A stretch of 64,000 bases of DNA, from assembly GCA_021521415.1 (NCBI GenBank), contig JAIQDT010002053.1, positions 352,367-416,366 on the forward strand. The letters are read 5' to 3'. Shown in pieces: positions 24,232 through 37,021 of the stretch (position 1 is the first letter of the stretch; each line of letters begins with the position of its first letter). The notes beneath the pieces were generated by a model. It made no database searches, had not been told where the DNA came from, and was given only the letters and a program-made list of their open reading frames with translations. This DNA comes from Bidens hawaiensis (Eukaryota; Streptophyta; Magnoliopsida; Asterales; Asteraceae). The position numbers were made by a program, and so were the translations under genes.

Positions 24232-26899
24232 CTATGGCGTGGCATTTTCGTGGTCCGCGCCTTCGTCTTCCGCATCATCAGCATCTTCTTCATCTTCCTC
24301 ACCGAGGTCAAGAAGAACTTTTAGTTGCTCTATGCTATTCTCTTTATCTGTAAGCTCGGATATCTGCTCCGCCCGCGAAAATTTTAAGGAATCAAAATCC
24401 TTTGTCTTCTGGACGAGGACAGCAACAGTATCTTTGCCAGCCAAAATGTATTCCTTAGGAAGCTTGGAGGTTGTACCAAACTTATAGCCTTCCTGGAAAC
24501 CTAGTTGGCGGCCATCCTACTTGGATTCTTTCAAGAGGACGGCAACACAGTTCCCAAGTTCATCACTCGCCCGAACGTCGGCGATGACCTGTTAAAGTAG
24601 TAAAGGATAAGTAACTTTGAATACTTAACTTATTTACAACAAAGCAGGATACATACCTTGGGAATTCTTTCAGCAGACAGCCATTTCTTATCCGTCGGGG
24701 CTCGAACAAGCTCCATCTTGTGGCCAGCACATTCTAAAGCTTGTTCTCGACTTTTGGTAGCAAGATCAACCAAGCACTTCTCCTTAGCCGCTGAGTCAGC
24801 CTGCAAGGTCTTGATTAGCTCAGCCTGTTCATCCAGTTGCCTTTGGAGAACAGCCCTGGCTTCCTCAGCAACAAGGCGAGCAGTCTTCTCTGCTTCCAGT
24901 GCTTGTCGGCTCTCTTTGGCCTCTTTCATGGCCCCAAGAGCCTCCTTCTTAGCCTTCGCCAGATTGATCTCCAGGTCATCCCACTCCTAGTTCATCGCCA
25001 ACCAGTCCCGGGTTATCTCCCGACTGGTGGAAATAGTATTAGACAAATGATAAGAATTTGAGTTTAGTAGTTCTTGGCGAATACTACGGCGACGCCGCTC
25101 ATTTTCAGTAGGAGGAAGACTCTCCTGCAAGTATTCAAAACATATGTCCACATCGCGAAATGTTGAGTCTCGACGTGGAGACCAACGCGGACGGTGTGGG
25201 GCAGGGTCTTCCTCTTGAGGAGCTGGAGAGGTCTGAGGAGCATGGGGAAACATGCTCACACCTCCTTGATCTCTAAAGTGATGAACATTATAAGAGGGCG
25301 ACATACTAACAAGATCAGCATTTTCGGTCTCCTTGTCCTTCAATGGAGAGTCATCAGCCACAAAGATTGGATCTTTGGTAGTATTGGGAGGCGGAGATTG
25401 TGGCGGCGGAAGAGGAGTCGAACTCTTCAAACCTGAAGCACCTTCAGTAAGGTCATCCAGGTCCACTAAATAAACGTTAACAGCTGGTTAGAGATATATT
25501 TAACTTATCACAGTTAACAAATGTGAGAAATATTTAACATACCCAAGGAAGCGTCTTCCTTGTCAAGTTGGTCTAAATGAGTTTCCAAGGCGGCAGGCTT
25601 TGCCTTCTTGGATTTTTTCTTCGAAGCAGCCTTGACGGGGTTAACCTTACGCTTCCCAGCCGCTTTGGAGACACCTGCATCACCTGTTTGATGAGTATCC
25701 TATGGGGTGACATCATCAGGCGCATTGCCCTCCGCAGCAGCGTTAGCGTCGCCGTGACCCGTTGCCTGGCTAGTGGTGGCTCTTTGGTGGGTGAGACCTG
25801 CAGTTGAGTCCACAACGTTGATAGAATCAGCTGGAAAACTTCCTCCGCAGAATGACGACTTTTCACTGGATGAAAAGAGTACAATCACTCCGCTGGAAGT
25901 AATAGAAGTCACAGGTCGGGGTTGTAGAATGCCCTCACCTTTTTGGATACACTCCTTAACATATTCCTCACCTTGGGCGTACATCGCCTCGGAAACTATT
26001 GGTTCCGAAAGAAACGCGGTGGGAAACAGGAAGTTGGTGCTGGTGCGTTCCAAAAAGGGCACATCCCTAGGATTGATTGGGCGGCGCACCATCAATCCTC
26101 CTTCATGATCTAACAAAGTGTCGAAGGCGGAACCCTCACCTGTACAAATAATAACACAAGTCAGAAATTGGACGTTTATTAAAGAAAGAAGAAGTAGTAT
26201 CAGACTTACTCTTGTCGCTTCTCTCATAGTAAGGCTCCAAATCGGGGAATGGCCACATGCGGCTCATCTTCGCGCTCACCATCGCCCCCTAATGGATAGG
26301 GCGCATGGGAGTTGGCGTGGCGGTCAGAGTCGTGAACCATGGTAGGCCCTCATGAGCGGACTCCGGAACCACGGGCATGGCTTCCTCAGCCTTACGACGG
26401 ACCATTGGGAACGGGATAATGTCCTCTCTGATCCTGAAAATTTTGGGCTTCCAGCCATGAAGGCTACGGATCCATTCTGTACCAATGCCGTTCTTCAGAA
26501 CGGAAGCAAAACTGTACCATCCATCACGGAAGATCATTTTGTATAAAACAGCAAACATGCCAACAGAGGGTTCAAAATCTCGAACTTGACAACAGAATTC
26601 GAAGTGTCGAATCCTCAACATCCCAAAAGGATGGATCTGAGATATGTGAATTCCATAAGTCATCAAAATCGACTGAAGGAATTTCGTCACCGGAATCCAG
26701 AAATTCCCGGTCGTGAAATGGTCCACGTACACCGCCATCTTCTTCGGCGGTGGACTGGTAGCAACAGAACCTTCGCCGGTCGTTCTGGATCCCATTCAGA
26801 TGCCAGACCGTATACGTTGACAACGTCATCAAAGTCTTTCTCCTTGAGATGTGCAACGACGTCATGAATGATGGGGGTACCTTTTTTCTCTCCAGCCAT
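24232..26899 (-). pseudogene. Element A antisense gene (aORF), copy 1
   Basis: Runs opposite to gag-pol. Start codon at 26897-26899, 102-112 bp after the TATA box on 27001-27011. The N-terminal globular domain (AVYVDHFTTGNFWIPVTKFL, then HFEFCCQVRDF and DGWYSF) resembles the putative gypsy-type transposon domain of plant Tat elements (I recall Pfam Transposase_28). A GT..AG intron at 26140-26209 (70 bp) follows; then FLFPTAFLSEPIVSEA, an acidic/Pro-rich linker, a long coiled coil (about 24630-24990) and an acidic tail ending at 24232. A frameshift near 26790 and a TAG near 26289 break it. The role of such genes is not established. It is homologous to copy 2. Confidence 0.65.
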
Positions 26900-27000
26900 T
26901 TAAACAAGATGAACAGAGAAACCTTAGGAAGGTCAAGTCTTGAATATTTGAAAGAAGGAGAATTCGAAAGTGATAAGAGTTGAATGGAGTCACAAGTGAT

Positions 27001-27011
27001 CTATTTATACT
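27001..27011 (-). promoter_or_regulatory. TATA box of antisense gene copy 1
   Basis: Minus strand AGTATAAATAG, preceded by CGCATTAATTGCGATT. The same arrangement precedes copy 2, and the start codon follows about 100 bp later. Confidence 0.6.
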
Positions 27012-27365
27012 AATCGCAATTAATGCGACTGATGGAGTGCCAGAGGAGAGAGAAACCGCAGACCGCCAGATGACTGACACGTCAGGCGGGAGATTCAAGA
27101 AATTGAAAACAGGCTGTCAAAGGCGTCATATAAGTCTTGTCAGTTGTCCCCAAGAAGTTTCTCTCCCCGCCACGTCATCGTGATTATCTAACTTCCAAAA
27201 GTTTCAAAATTCAAAAAAAAATCTTCTAAGGATATTTTCTTTAGACAGTTGAATATTCACAAAGGATACAAAAGTTCATTTCCATTTAATGATCAAAAGA
27301 CGGTTACAAAATACGTAAAGGAATAGTTACAAGAATTTAAATCTAGCCTACCCTAGTCTACGGAT

Positions 27366-30202
27366 TTAGGCTGCCGTATCTTCCGGAGCATTGGGTGAAG
27401 TGTCCTCAGAAGAGTCATCCTCAGACTCATCCCCCAGATAGCTATTCAATTGTTGTACGCCATCAGCGGCAGAAGAAAACTCTGGAAGCATACTTTGAAG
27501 TGGGAAGATCAAGTCGTCATGCTCTTTAATCCGTATGGCACGTTCTTGCTTGACGTCAAGGCCATGAAGCGGATGATCCTTAAATGTGCGGTTACTTTGA
27601 GCATAGGTCATCCCTTCATGGAAACCTCTCACACGTCCAAGCGAGGAAGAAGCAGCCATCAAATTGGCAAAGCTATCAGTAAGCTCCGCACTTCCCTTGA
27701 CGTGGCGGATGACCTGTCAGAATAAAAACATAAGTTTTCAGTATCAAAACGTGAGATAAGGAATAAACATAAAAGTGGAAATAACTTCCAGCATCAACTC
27801 CTCGGGTGAGGAACCATTAACGGTCTCGCTCCGCACGTTCAGCTCGCAGAAGGAGTTCTCGAGATTCCGTATTCGCTTCCTCACGAGCGTGCAGGAGGGA
27901 GTCATAAGCAGCAGCTTGCATCTCTGCAACACTTTTATCTCTAAGTTCAGCTTGCTCCCTCTGCAACTTCAGCTCCGCCTCAAGCTCTTGGATTCGAGTG
28001 CCTTGAAGGGTCACTTGATTTTCCAAGGCCGAGTTTGCTTCTTGAGGCCGGGCCAAATCATCTTTTTCTTTTTGAGCCTTTGCCCGGGCAGCCTCAAGAA
28101 GGGAGTTCTGCTTTTCACAGGCTTCCTTCCATTGGCGAGCAGCGGTTGCATTTCGTTCCTGCTCACCTTTGAGAGCAATCTCGGCATCCTTCTGCTTCCG
28201 TTTAGCAGTATTGGCTGCTACACGGTGTGCCTCAGCCTCTTTCTTTGCAGCCTCAGTGGCTCGATAAGCGTCTCCAAGCTTCCCGCCCATGGTACGCCAT
28301 TCATGTAAGATTTCCTGACTACTGGCAAAAGCATTAGCCAGATGATAAGAAACGTTCGTATGAAGGTCATGGAGGGAGAGGTCACGTTGATACGCCATCT
28401 CAGCGGGTGGCGCACAATGTTTGACAAAGCTCATACAGGTCCCGGGATCAGAAAACCGGGACCCATTAGTAATATCCCAAGGAGGGACAAACAAATCAAA
28501 CTTATCCTCCAAGTTCGCGTCACCATAGTAGCAGGAACCTGAAGGTTCAAGGCGAACTGGGATTGAAGATGATTTTTGTGGAGGAGGACGAGGAGGAGAC
28601 TCGTAGTTCGGAAACCCTACACATTCACGGCCGGGTTGTCCTCCTGGCCACCAGTAGCACTTCCAGTTTGAAAAAGATAGTCATAACGACTATCAGTTCC
28701 AGACTGGATGTTGGGCTCGTCAAATGTAGTATCAACCGGAGGAGTCGGTTGCCTTTCTTCTGTTGCCACCTCAACCAGATGGGATTGTGGCTAATCTTCC
28801 GTAGTCCTCTCTAAAAGAGGAGATGGCTGCTTCTCAGTATGGGGATTCGGAGTGGGCAACTTTTCAGACACATCGTCCGAAAAGATTAATGGATCTGCAT
28901 AAAAAGCTACACTTAGCTAACACCCCAAATTAGTAAAGTACTTAAAGGGTAATACATACCTTCTACTGTATCAATGCGTTCGACAAGACTGTACTGTGGC
29001 TTCTTGGGACGATGAGTTTTTTCGTTTTTTCTTCGAAGGTCCCGCCTCAGTGTCTGCAGTTTTTGCGTCCGCTTGACTTGCCTGAAAAGCCAAGAAAGAT
29101 CTCTTCTTCTCTAACTCTACGAGTAAGTGCGAGACTGAAGAAAATTCAGAAGTATCGACATTAGAGTTTCCTTCCTCTTGAAAGGTGGAGAATTCAGAGT
29201 TGTCGTCATCATCATCGCTTGATGATAGAGTGGCGATCATCCCATCAGCAGTAATGGCGTTAAGTGGAGGAGGGTTTAGAACATACGCACCTATTTGAAA
29301 GGTGGCGTCCGAAATTATAGGCTCAGCACACACCTTTTTTGGAAAAAGGAATCGGGACTTGGTTTTCTTAAGAATAGGTTGGTCCCCTGCTTCGCGGATG
29401 CTTTTGCGGACGCAACCTCTATCTTCAAAGACAACGTTAAGCATAGAACTCCGACCTGAAGAGATAGAAAATCAGTCTTAAAAAGAGTCAAGGAAAAGAA
29501 AAGGCAAAAAGGCAACTTACTTTCATTCAATTCAACAAAAATAGGTTCCAAAAACTCTGAAGGCCATAAGCGGCTCATGTCTGCCCACACCAGGGCTTCC
29601 TCAGGCAGCGCCCGCATTGGCGTTGGTTCCACCATCAGAACACGATACCACTCACGATCTTCATGAGCGGCTGTGATAACGTCCGGAAGAGCGCTATTAA
29701 CCGGGCGACGGACCATGGCAACAAGTACCACGTCCTCGGAGATCCAGAAAAACTTATTACGCCAGTTGGCAGACCCCTTCTCGACCTCATACCCAAGACT
29801 CCTATCGGAAAAACCTTGACATGTAAACCAACCGTCACGGTTGGCAAGACGGTAAAAAACCGGAAATCGATCAACATGTGGTACCATGTCACGTGCTATA
29901 CATACAAATTCATAGTGACGAATTCGCATTACAGCACGCGAGTGCAGTTGGGATAAATGAATCCCATAGGCAGTTAGCACCTTCATGAAAAATTTCGTTA
30001 TGGGAAGACGGAAATTCCCATAAACAAAATAATCTGCATAAACAGCCATTTTACCAGGCGGTGGTAGACTGGCTATAGAGCCCGGAGAAGGAAATTCCGG
30101 CTCCCATTCCGGTGGAATGCCTTAGGTCTCTAACAACTTCTCATACTCTGAATAGTCCCATGTAACTTCTATCTCGTCAACCTCAGTTTGAACATTCGAC
30201 AT
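27366..30202 (-). pseudogene. Element A antisense gene (aORF), copy 2
   Basis: Start codon at 30200-30202, 115-125 bp after the TATA box on 30317-30327. After an acidic N terminus with a TAG near 30120, the globular domain reads AVYADYFVYGNFRLPITKFF, then HYEFVCIARDM and NRDGWFTCQGF, parallel to copy 1. An intron at 29455-29520 (66 bp) sits at the same place as in copy 1, directly after the MSRLWP..LEP segment. Then FLFPKKVCAEPIISDA, a Ser/Asp-rich linker, a long coiled coil (27817-28300, with many ERNATAARQWKEAC-like Ala/Glu heptads) and an acidic C terminus ending at 27366. The two copies are clearly diverged, so the duplication is not recent. Confidence 0.65.
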
Positions 30203-30316
30203 TATAGAAAATTTGATGAAAGGATATATGAGAAAGTTCAGTGCTTTATCAGAGAGAAAGAAAAAAGATAATCAGGAAATAAAGGCGATAAATTTTTGAC
30301 TAGAAGATGCCTCTCC

Positions 30317-30327
30317 CTATTTATACT
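30317..30327 (-). promoter_or_regulatory. TATA box of antisense gene copy 2
   Basis: Minus strand AGTATAAATAG with the upstream context CGCATTAATTGTGATG, nearly the same as at copy 1. This indicates that the promoter was duplicated together with the gene. Confidence 0.6.
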
Positions 30328-30627
30328 CATCACAATTAATGCGATGGGATATAAACAGTGGAGAGAGAAAGTCATCGCCTAATCACCAACCGCCACGTCA
30401 CGCGGGAAATTCGAAAAAGAGGAAAGTTGCATAGTCGGGTACAGTGACAGCCGGCATAAACGTTCCATCATCTGTTCACGTGCCTGCGAGTGATCAACTT
30501 GTTCTCTTTTCATGATTATCTACACCAACAGAAGATATTTTCTATCTAACATCAAAATTCAAAAACCCCCAAAATACATTAAGTCCAGAATTTCACCCGC
30601 ATAAAGGCTTCACACAGAAGAAACACT

Positions 30628-30640
30628 GGACTGGGGGACT
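30628..30640 (+). other. Element A polypurine tract
   Basis: GGACTGGGGGACT stands directly before the 3' LTR, as expected for the plus-strand primer. Confidence 0.65.
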
Positions 30641-31476
30641 TATAGAGGTAGGGTACCAAAAAGACCCAATACTCTTAAGTACCACCAGCGGGTCACAGAG
30701 GAGCTCCTCATATGCCACCCGCGGGACATACGTATCACCCGCATATCACGGTAGAGGAAGAACGTCCTCATACCATGCGCGGAAGCATCCTGGCACCCTC
30801 AGAAGTCATCCGCAGGACAGGACATCTGTCCGCTAAAACGACCGAAAGGCAGTGTCAGCGGGACAGTTCTCACCAATTAACTATCCTTTAGAAGAACGTC
30901 CACGATTGTTACTTGAAGAATACGTGACCTACCAGCCAATGAGCAAAGCACACATGGCCAGGTTGTTATAACCTTGCACATGGCCAGGGGTAATTTGTCC
31001 TATCATTGGGCGACGCGTGTCCAGGTTGTTATAACCATGCACATGGGACGTATAGCTCAACATATCATATGAGGACACACGTCCAGGCAGTTATCAAAGA
31101 TCTTCTAGAAGAGGACAGCTGGCCCAATCATCTTTCTACATCCTTTGGCTATAAATACCTTGTCAACCGGCATGAGGTAGTCATATTCATTCACTCACAA
31201 TCATTCTGACTCGCATATACTTTGACTACACTTAGTCTGCTTAATTCAGTACTTTCTCCTTTACGAACGTTACTGATTCTCACACCGGAGGGTGGTTACA
31301 GGAAGACCCCCCCCCCCTTGTCCTTCCTGTAACGAGACTCACGGTGTCTGTTTTGCAGGTTCCGGTCACTGGACTTTGGGAAGTTGTACTCATACCGTGT
31401 TAGTAGTTATCATATTTTACCCTGTGGACTCATTAGATTCAGGACCCATACCAGGGGACTGGATCCGTGTTTCTTC
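30641..31476 (+). repeat. Element A 3' LTR
   Basis: Pairs with 17567-18380. TATA box CTATAAATAC at 31149-31158, a poly-C run near 31307-31317, and the end TGTTTCTTCA at 31476. The right copy of the CESA1 3' flank repeat begins immediately after it. Confidence 0.8.
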
Positions 31477-31477
31477 A

Positions 31478-31553
31478 TTATAGTTTCACTGTATCTATAT
31501 TATATTTATACACTTATGTATGCAGTCTGTAATGGCCAGACATCATCTGAAGT
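31478..31553 (+). repeat. CESA1 3' flank repeat X, right copy, part 1
   Basis: Corresponds to 17288-17356 (for example TGTAATGGCCAGACATCATC). The repeat then shows about 26 extra bases (to 31578), is interrupted by element B, and continues at 42366. Confidence 0.8.
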
Positions 31554-31578
31554 CGATTATTATTTACTACTAGAAGAG

Positions 31579-33334
31579 TGATATGTGAAAAACGTATATA
31601 ATATAAAAAACCAAGTTTTACCGAATTCACCTAAAAAAACACACAATAAGCAAGTGTACCGATCGCAATGTAGTTAGCAAGTAAGAACGGATATCGAACC
31701 TAGGACACTATGGGTAAACTCTAATTATTAAACCTAAAAGATTACTAACCTAGACTTTCTTTTGATTTTTATATATTTTTTATATTACTTAAACTAATAA
31801 ACTTAACTAATTGTAAATTAAACTAAAAATAAAACTTTATAAAAATGGGTTTTACTAATATGCGAGAAACGACAACCTAGGTAATGGAATCCTACTAGTT
31901 AAACTTAATAGCTAACGAACTTGACTTGGTTGAAAAACAATATCTTAAAAAAATATGACACTAAAGACCACTAAAATACGCTAGATCGCCTCCCGGCCTC
32001 ACCAACGACACCCTAGAACTCTAATGACATGTGAAGCTTAATTGTTAAAGGTTTGGTTCACCTCCCGGTCTCACCTTACCTAATAATACTATGGTACCCC
32101 ACAACCCAAATCACCTCCCCGCCTCTTCGGATACAATATATATTAATATAAAGGGGGTATTTTTAATTGACTTGAACACAACTTGTATCACAAACATCTA
32201 AGGGACCTAGGATAACTCACTCCCGTGCAATTATTACCCAAACCCGCAAAAGACAAAGATGACACAACACTAAATTGGCTCCCGGCCTCTCTAGTGAAAG
32301 AATAATAAAAATCTAGTAAACTCTTATAAATAATTCCTACGGTTATTTCGACCATAAACCGCAAATAAGTTGAAAACACAAAGTAGACAACCGAATCAAG
32401 CGCCTAATAATCTCCAAAAAACTATTAAACACAAGTGGAATAAATATTAAAGCAATAAACTAGATTCTATTACGCAACAATATCATGACCAAACCAATTA
32501 AAAACTTTACCATAATATTAAATCAACCAACGTCAATAAATAGTTCGTCAAACAATTAGTATAAACTAGTACTCAACCAAAACCTAGGTAGTATAAAGTA
32601 TTTAGCCACTCATAAAAAGTACGAAACAAAAATTAATAATAATATGGAGATTATAATTCATTGAAAAGAATATAAGTAAAAAGTGAATTCACCAGATTCC
32701 TGTGCTTCCACTTCTCTGTTTCGAATTCTTTCTTTTCTTCTTTGATCACGTTTAATTCTTCATTTGTTGACTTTTATTCAACCAAATTATATTTTCTTTT
32801 GTTGACTTTTTGGCTGTGCAAAACCCCCCAACAATATTAACACCAAGTATTAACACAAGGAGACGCCCCCACCACATAATATTATATTCTTTCAACTTCT
32901 CTGTTGACTTCCTCGACCCGAGCAACAACGCACAACACACCCCAAATATTGTTTCTTGTCTACTGTAGCCGCCCCCCTCAAAAAACCCCTATTAATATTA
33001 TTATATAATGTGTCATTAATCTTGTAGGGTTTTTTTTATTTTAGCTCCAATATTTCTTAAAGCCCACCAGTTTATTTTCTGGTAAAAAATCCTTTATTTC
33101 TTTAATCTTCTTGTGGGCCCAGCCTATATGTCTTGTAAAATTTTGAAGTCCAAGAATTTGACACCTACAATGCATTCACACAACATTTATTTAGTTTTAA
33201 ACTCGTTGTCTCATCAAACCTTTGAACTTTAAATATGTGTCAGTTGAGAGTAATATTAAATAAAAAACAACGTGAAAAGCTATTTAAAATGTAGGAAATA
33301 TCTATTATATTTATATATAATTTAGCCCATATCA
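31579..33334 (-). repeat. Element B 3' LTR
   Basis: The same length as the LTR at 40610-42365 and nearly identical. A 62-codon frame found in both LTRs is not considered a gene. Confidence 0.9.
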
Positions 33335-34441
33335 AATATCCCCACACTTAAACATTTTTCGTCCCCTAAAAATATATATATTGCAATGGAATCAGAATTC
33401 AAGACTAGTTTTCAAAACATATAAGTTATCTTTTAAGCACAGATAAACGCAAAAACCGCGATTGCCGATATTGTTGTCCACTTAAACCCAGCCACCAACC
33501 TATCAAGCCCCCAATTGCATTAAGCGCTTTAAGTTCAAAATCACGGCTATACCTACCCCATCTCAAACAAAGAGAGCTAGAAAAACTAGAGTCGAAGCAA
33601 ACTGGTTCGACAAATCACCATAAGCCAAGGACTCGTTGATGGTACTAATTAGATGCACTCGGTGAAATTTGATGGATGAATGGTCTGTAGAGGTCGTACG
33701 AGCTATTCCTAAATATTATTGGACTTTGTCCTATAAATTCCCAATTTTTATTTATTGACTAAGAACCTTCGAGCCCCAATAGTGTATCCTCAGAGTCACG
33801 GTCCCCAAGGTAACACGTAAACTCTAAGTCCCGTCTAATATGTGCATCTTTGGCCTCTTTTACTAACTTTAAAGAATGCTCATTTGGCATTTTACAATAC
33901 ATAACTTTCTTCACAATCATTTTGCTTTTCTTGAACTACTTTTGATAATACACTACATAACTTTCATAACAAACTTTCAAAACATACTTCTTTTTTTTTT
34001 TTTTTTTCTCAATCTTTTATATCACCCTAAAATATATAACTATTTCTAAGCTCGTAAAAAGATGGACATGTGGTGGTGTGCTGATTTGAGTGCATTTAAT
34101 TCTTACCGTCTCAAAGTTTTCAGATTATGGTAATCCTCCCAAAGCATCGAAATTCGGTTTCACCGTTTTTCAAATATTAGATATATAAAAACTTGCTAAA
34201 GAGGACTATCAAAACTAGTTGGGCCTACCGACACATCCCAAGTTTAGTGCGTTATCTTTTATTTAATCTCATATATAATAGTAGTTTTAAAAACCAATCT
34301 TAAATTTTTCTATCATTTTCCATTATTTGCAAAAAAAATTCATTAAAACTTCGGGACACATTTTTTTTTTACTTTTTTTTAACCATTTTTTTATTTTTAT
34401 ATTTTATATTTTTTTTTCTTTTTTTAAATAAAATTTGAAAC

Positions 34442-34479
<38 letters not shown>

Positions 34480-34938
34480 AAAGAAAACGCCAGTTCCCAT
34501 CCCCACACTTAAAATCTACATTGTCCCTAATGTAGGAATAGAAAAAGACAGAATAAAGCAGAATAAAAATTTAAAGCAAATAAAACAATAAATTGGAACA
34601 GACTCCCCTGGTAATAATGCAGTTATGTTCACAAGTCTCGTTCCAAGGCGACCGTAAAGCATTTCATTCGCGGCCGCAGCTTCTGGGTGTCCTCTACAAT
34701 ATGATAGGCTCAGAAAAATCCTCATCCGAATGGAAATTGAGTACGAACAAGAAAATCCAATCCTGCAAAATAAAACTCAAAACAACCCAAAGCAGACATC
34801 AAACAGACTCTAAGGACTAAAAAGACTCAATGAAAAATAAAATAAAGCAGAATAAACATATAAGAAAATAAAAATAATGCAACTAAAATATTGTACAAAG
34901 TATACAACTCGGGCGAAGTCCCGAGTGTGCTCTCCTCT
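33335..34938 (-). other. Element B 3' non-coding region and polypurine tract
   Basis: Between the LTR and the integrase end. The polypurine tract TAAGTGTGGGG (minus strand, about 33340-33350) abuts the LTR. The rest is AT-rich, with long T runs at about 33990-34008 and 34446-34474, and holds no env-like or other frame that I recognise. Confidence 0.7.
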
Positions 34939-35247
34939 CTACTCTCCAAGCGGATCAAGGTAGATCGCCTCCTCCTCGCGATCACCAAGTGGACCTCTAA
35001 CATAATGCTTCAGTCTATGACCATTCACTTTCCAAGAATTTCCATCATCAGCCTCTATCTCAACCGCTCCATACGGGAATGCCTCCTTCACAATGAATGG
35101 ACCTGCCCATCGGGATTTCAATTTACCCGGAAACAACTTCAACCGGGAATTATATAGAAGAACCTTATCCCCACACTTAAACTCTTTGGGACCTTTAATA
35201 TGTTTATCATGTCGTTCCTTTGTCCGCTCCTTATACCCCCCCCCCAA
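34939..35247 (-). pseudogene. Element B integrase C-terminal part
   Basis: 102 codons with [20 protein letters not shown] and WAGPFIV, the usual C-terminal domain of gypsy integrases, ending at a stop codon. It is separated from the rest of integrase by frameshifts at a G run (the C run at about 35237-35246 on the plus strand) and near 35402. Confidence 0.75.
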
Positions 35248-35401
35248 CTTCTTTCATACGCCTCATTTCGTAGCTCCTCAACCTCATGAATCTGAAGAAA
35301 ACGACTCTTTCCCGCCGCAGATAAATCAAGATTTATGGCTCTTAATGCCCAATACGCATGATGTTCTAACTCAACGGGGAGATGACACGCCTTTCCATAA
35401 A

Positions 35402-37021
35402 CTAACCGAAAGGGAGTGGTCCCGATAGGCGTTTTGAATCAGTACGAAAGGCCCAGAGTGCATCATCTAGCTTTTCAACCCAGTCCCCGCGACTGTTCCC
35501 AACTGTTTTCTCTAAGATCCTCTTGATGCCACGATTGGTGTTTTCCACTTGACCGCTAGTCTGAGGATGGTAGGCCGTAGAAAGTCGATGGGTGACCCCA
35601 TAACGTTTCAGTACCTTATCCATCTGAGCATTACAAAAGTGGGTACCCCGATCACTGATCAGGGCCTTAGGAGTACCAAATCGAGCAAAGAGTTTTCGAA
35701 GAAATCCCACTACAACTTGCGCGTCATTTCTAGGTAAGGCTTGAACCTCAAACCATTTGGACACGTAATCGACAGCAACGAGGATGTATCTGTTCCCTCT
35801 AGACATAGGAAACAGACCCATAAAATGAATGCCCCATATATTGAAGATCTCAACCACCTGGATGGGGTTTTGGGGCATCTCATTTCGAGATGAGATGTTA
35901 CCAGCTCTCTGACACGCATCACATGAGCGAACAAACTCATGTGCATCACGAAAAATAGTCGGCCAATAGAATCCCGCATCAAACACGCGTTTGGCGGTAT
36001 AAGTCGCACCAAAATGACCACCAGTCGGGCCCTCATGACAATGGCGAAGAATACTACGGGGTTCATCACCAAAAACACATCGCCGAATCACCTGATCCGC
36101 ACCAATACGGAATAAGTATGGATCCTCCCAAATGTAGAACTTGATATCTGCAAAGAACTTCTTCTTTTGCTGATATGTCAGTCCGGGAACTAACTCACCA
36201 GAGGATAGATAATTCGCAAGATCAGCAAACCATGGAAACCCCACATCGCTCGCCTTTTCATACAATAGAGTCTCACCCGGGAAATCATCACCAATTCCCT
36301 GTTCCCGGGTCCTGTCCAAGTCGGAATTTTCTAGTCGTGATAAGTGGTCGGCGGCGACATTATCGGCTCCTCTTTTATCTTTAATTTCTATATCGAACTC
36401 CTGAAGCAAAAGGATCCAACGAAGGAGTCGAGGCTTCGCATCTTTCTTAGCGAACAAGTAACGCAGAGCTGCATGATCAGAGAAAATGATAGTCTTAGAA
36501 AGGATGAGATATGAACGGAATTTATCGCACGCGAAAACAACCGCAAGAAGCTCCTTCTCTGTCGTGGTGTAATTCTCCTGAGCATCATTAAGGGTCTTGC
36601 TAGCATAATAGATGGGATGAAAATGTTTCTCTCGACGCTGCCCTAACACGGCTCCGACAGCAAAATCGCTCGCATCACACATTATCTCAAACGGAAGAGT
36701 CCAATAGGGAGCAACAAGAATAGGAGCACTTACTAACCTCTCCTTAATCAACTTAAAGGCCCTCAAACATTCCTCACTAAAATCGAATGGCCTATCTTTC
36801 TCTAAAAGCTGGGTCATCGGACGGGAGATTTTCGAGAAATCCTTAATAAATCTGCGATAGAATCCCGCGTGACCTAAGAAACTACGAATAGACTTCACGG
36901 AAGTGGGCGGTGGAAGATTGGAAATGGTGTCTACCTTAGCTCTATCTACCTCAATCCCCGCACTAGAAATCTTATGACCTAAAACTATACCCTCACGAAC
37001 CATAAAATGACATTCTCCCAA
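35402..37021 (-). pseudogene. Element B RT end, RNase H and integrase core
   Basis: 539 open codons. Order: end of reverse transcriptase ([16 protein letters not shown]), RNase H ([16 protein letters not shown], then [12 protein letters not shown], and ADHLSR), the HHCC finger ([28 protein letters not shown]), and the integrase core ([26 protein letters not shown]). The frame begins after a 1-base deletion relative to the preceding frame. Long open length shows recent decay. Confidence 0.9.

Larger units (their letters stand above)
17567..31476 (+). mobile_element. Element A: Tat-lineage Ty3/gypsy LTR retrotransposon
   Basis: A 13.9 kb element with 0.8 kb LTRs at both ends, a TGGCGCC primer site, gag, protease, reverse transcriptase, RNase H, a second RNase H and integrase on the plus strand, then two antisense genes before the 3' LTR. 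The second RNase H and the antisense ORF between integrase and 3' LTR are known marks of the Tat/Ogre/Retand group. The coding frames carry several stops and frameshifts, so it is inactive. It is flanked by a 280 bp direct repeat rather than by 5 bp. Confidence 0.85.

Noticed and set aside
32188..32379. 63-codon frame, repeated at 41219-41410
   Set aside because: It is present twice only because it lies in both LTRs of element B; no coding signal.
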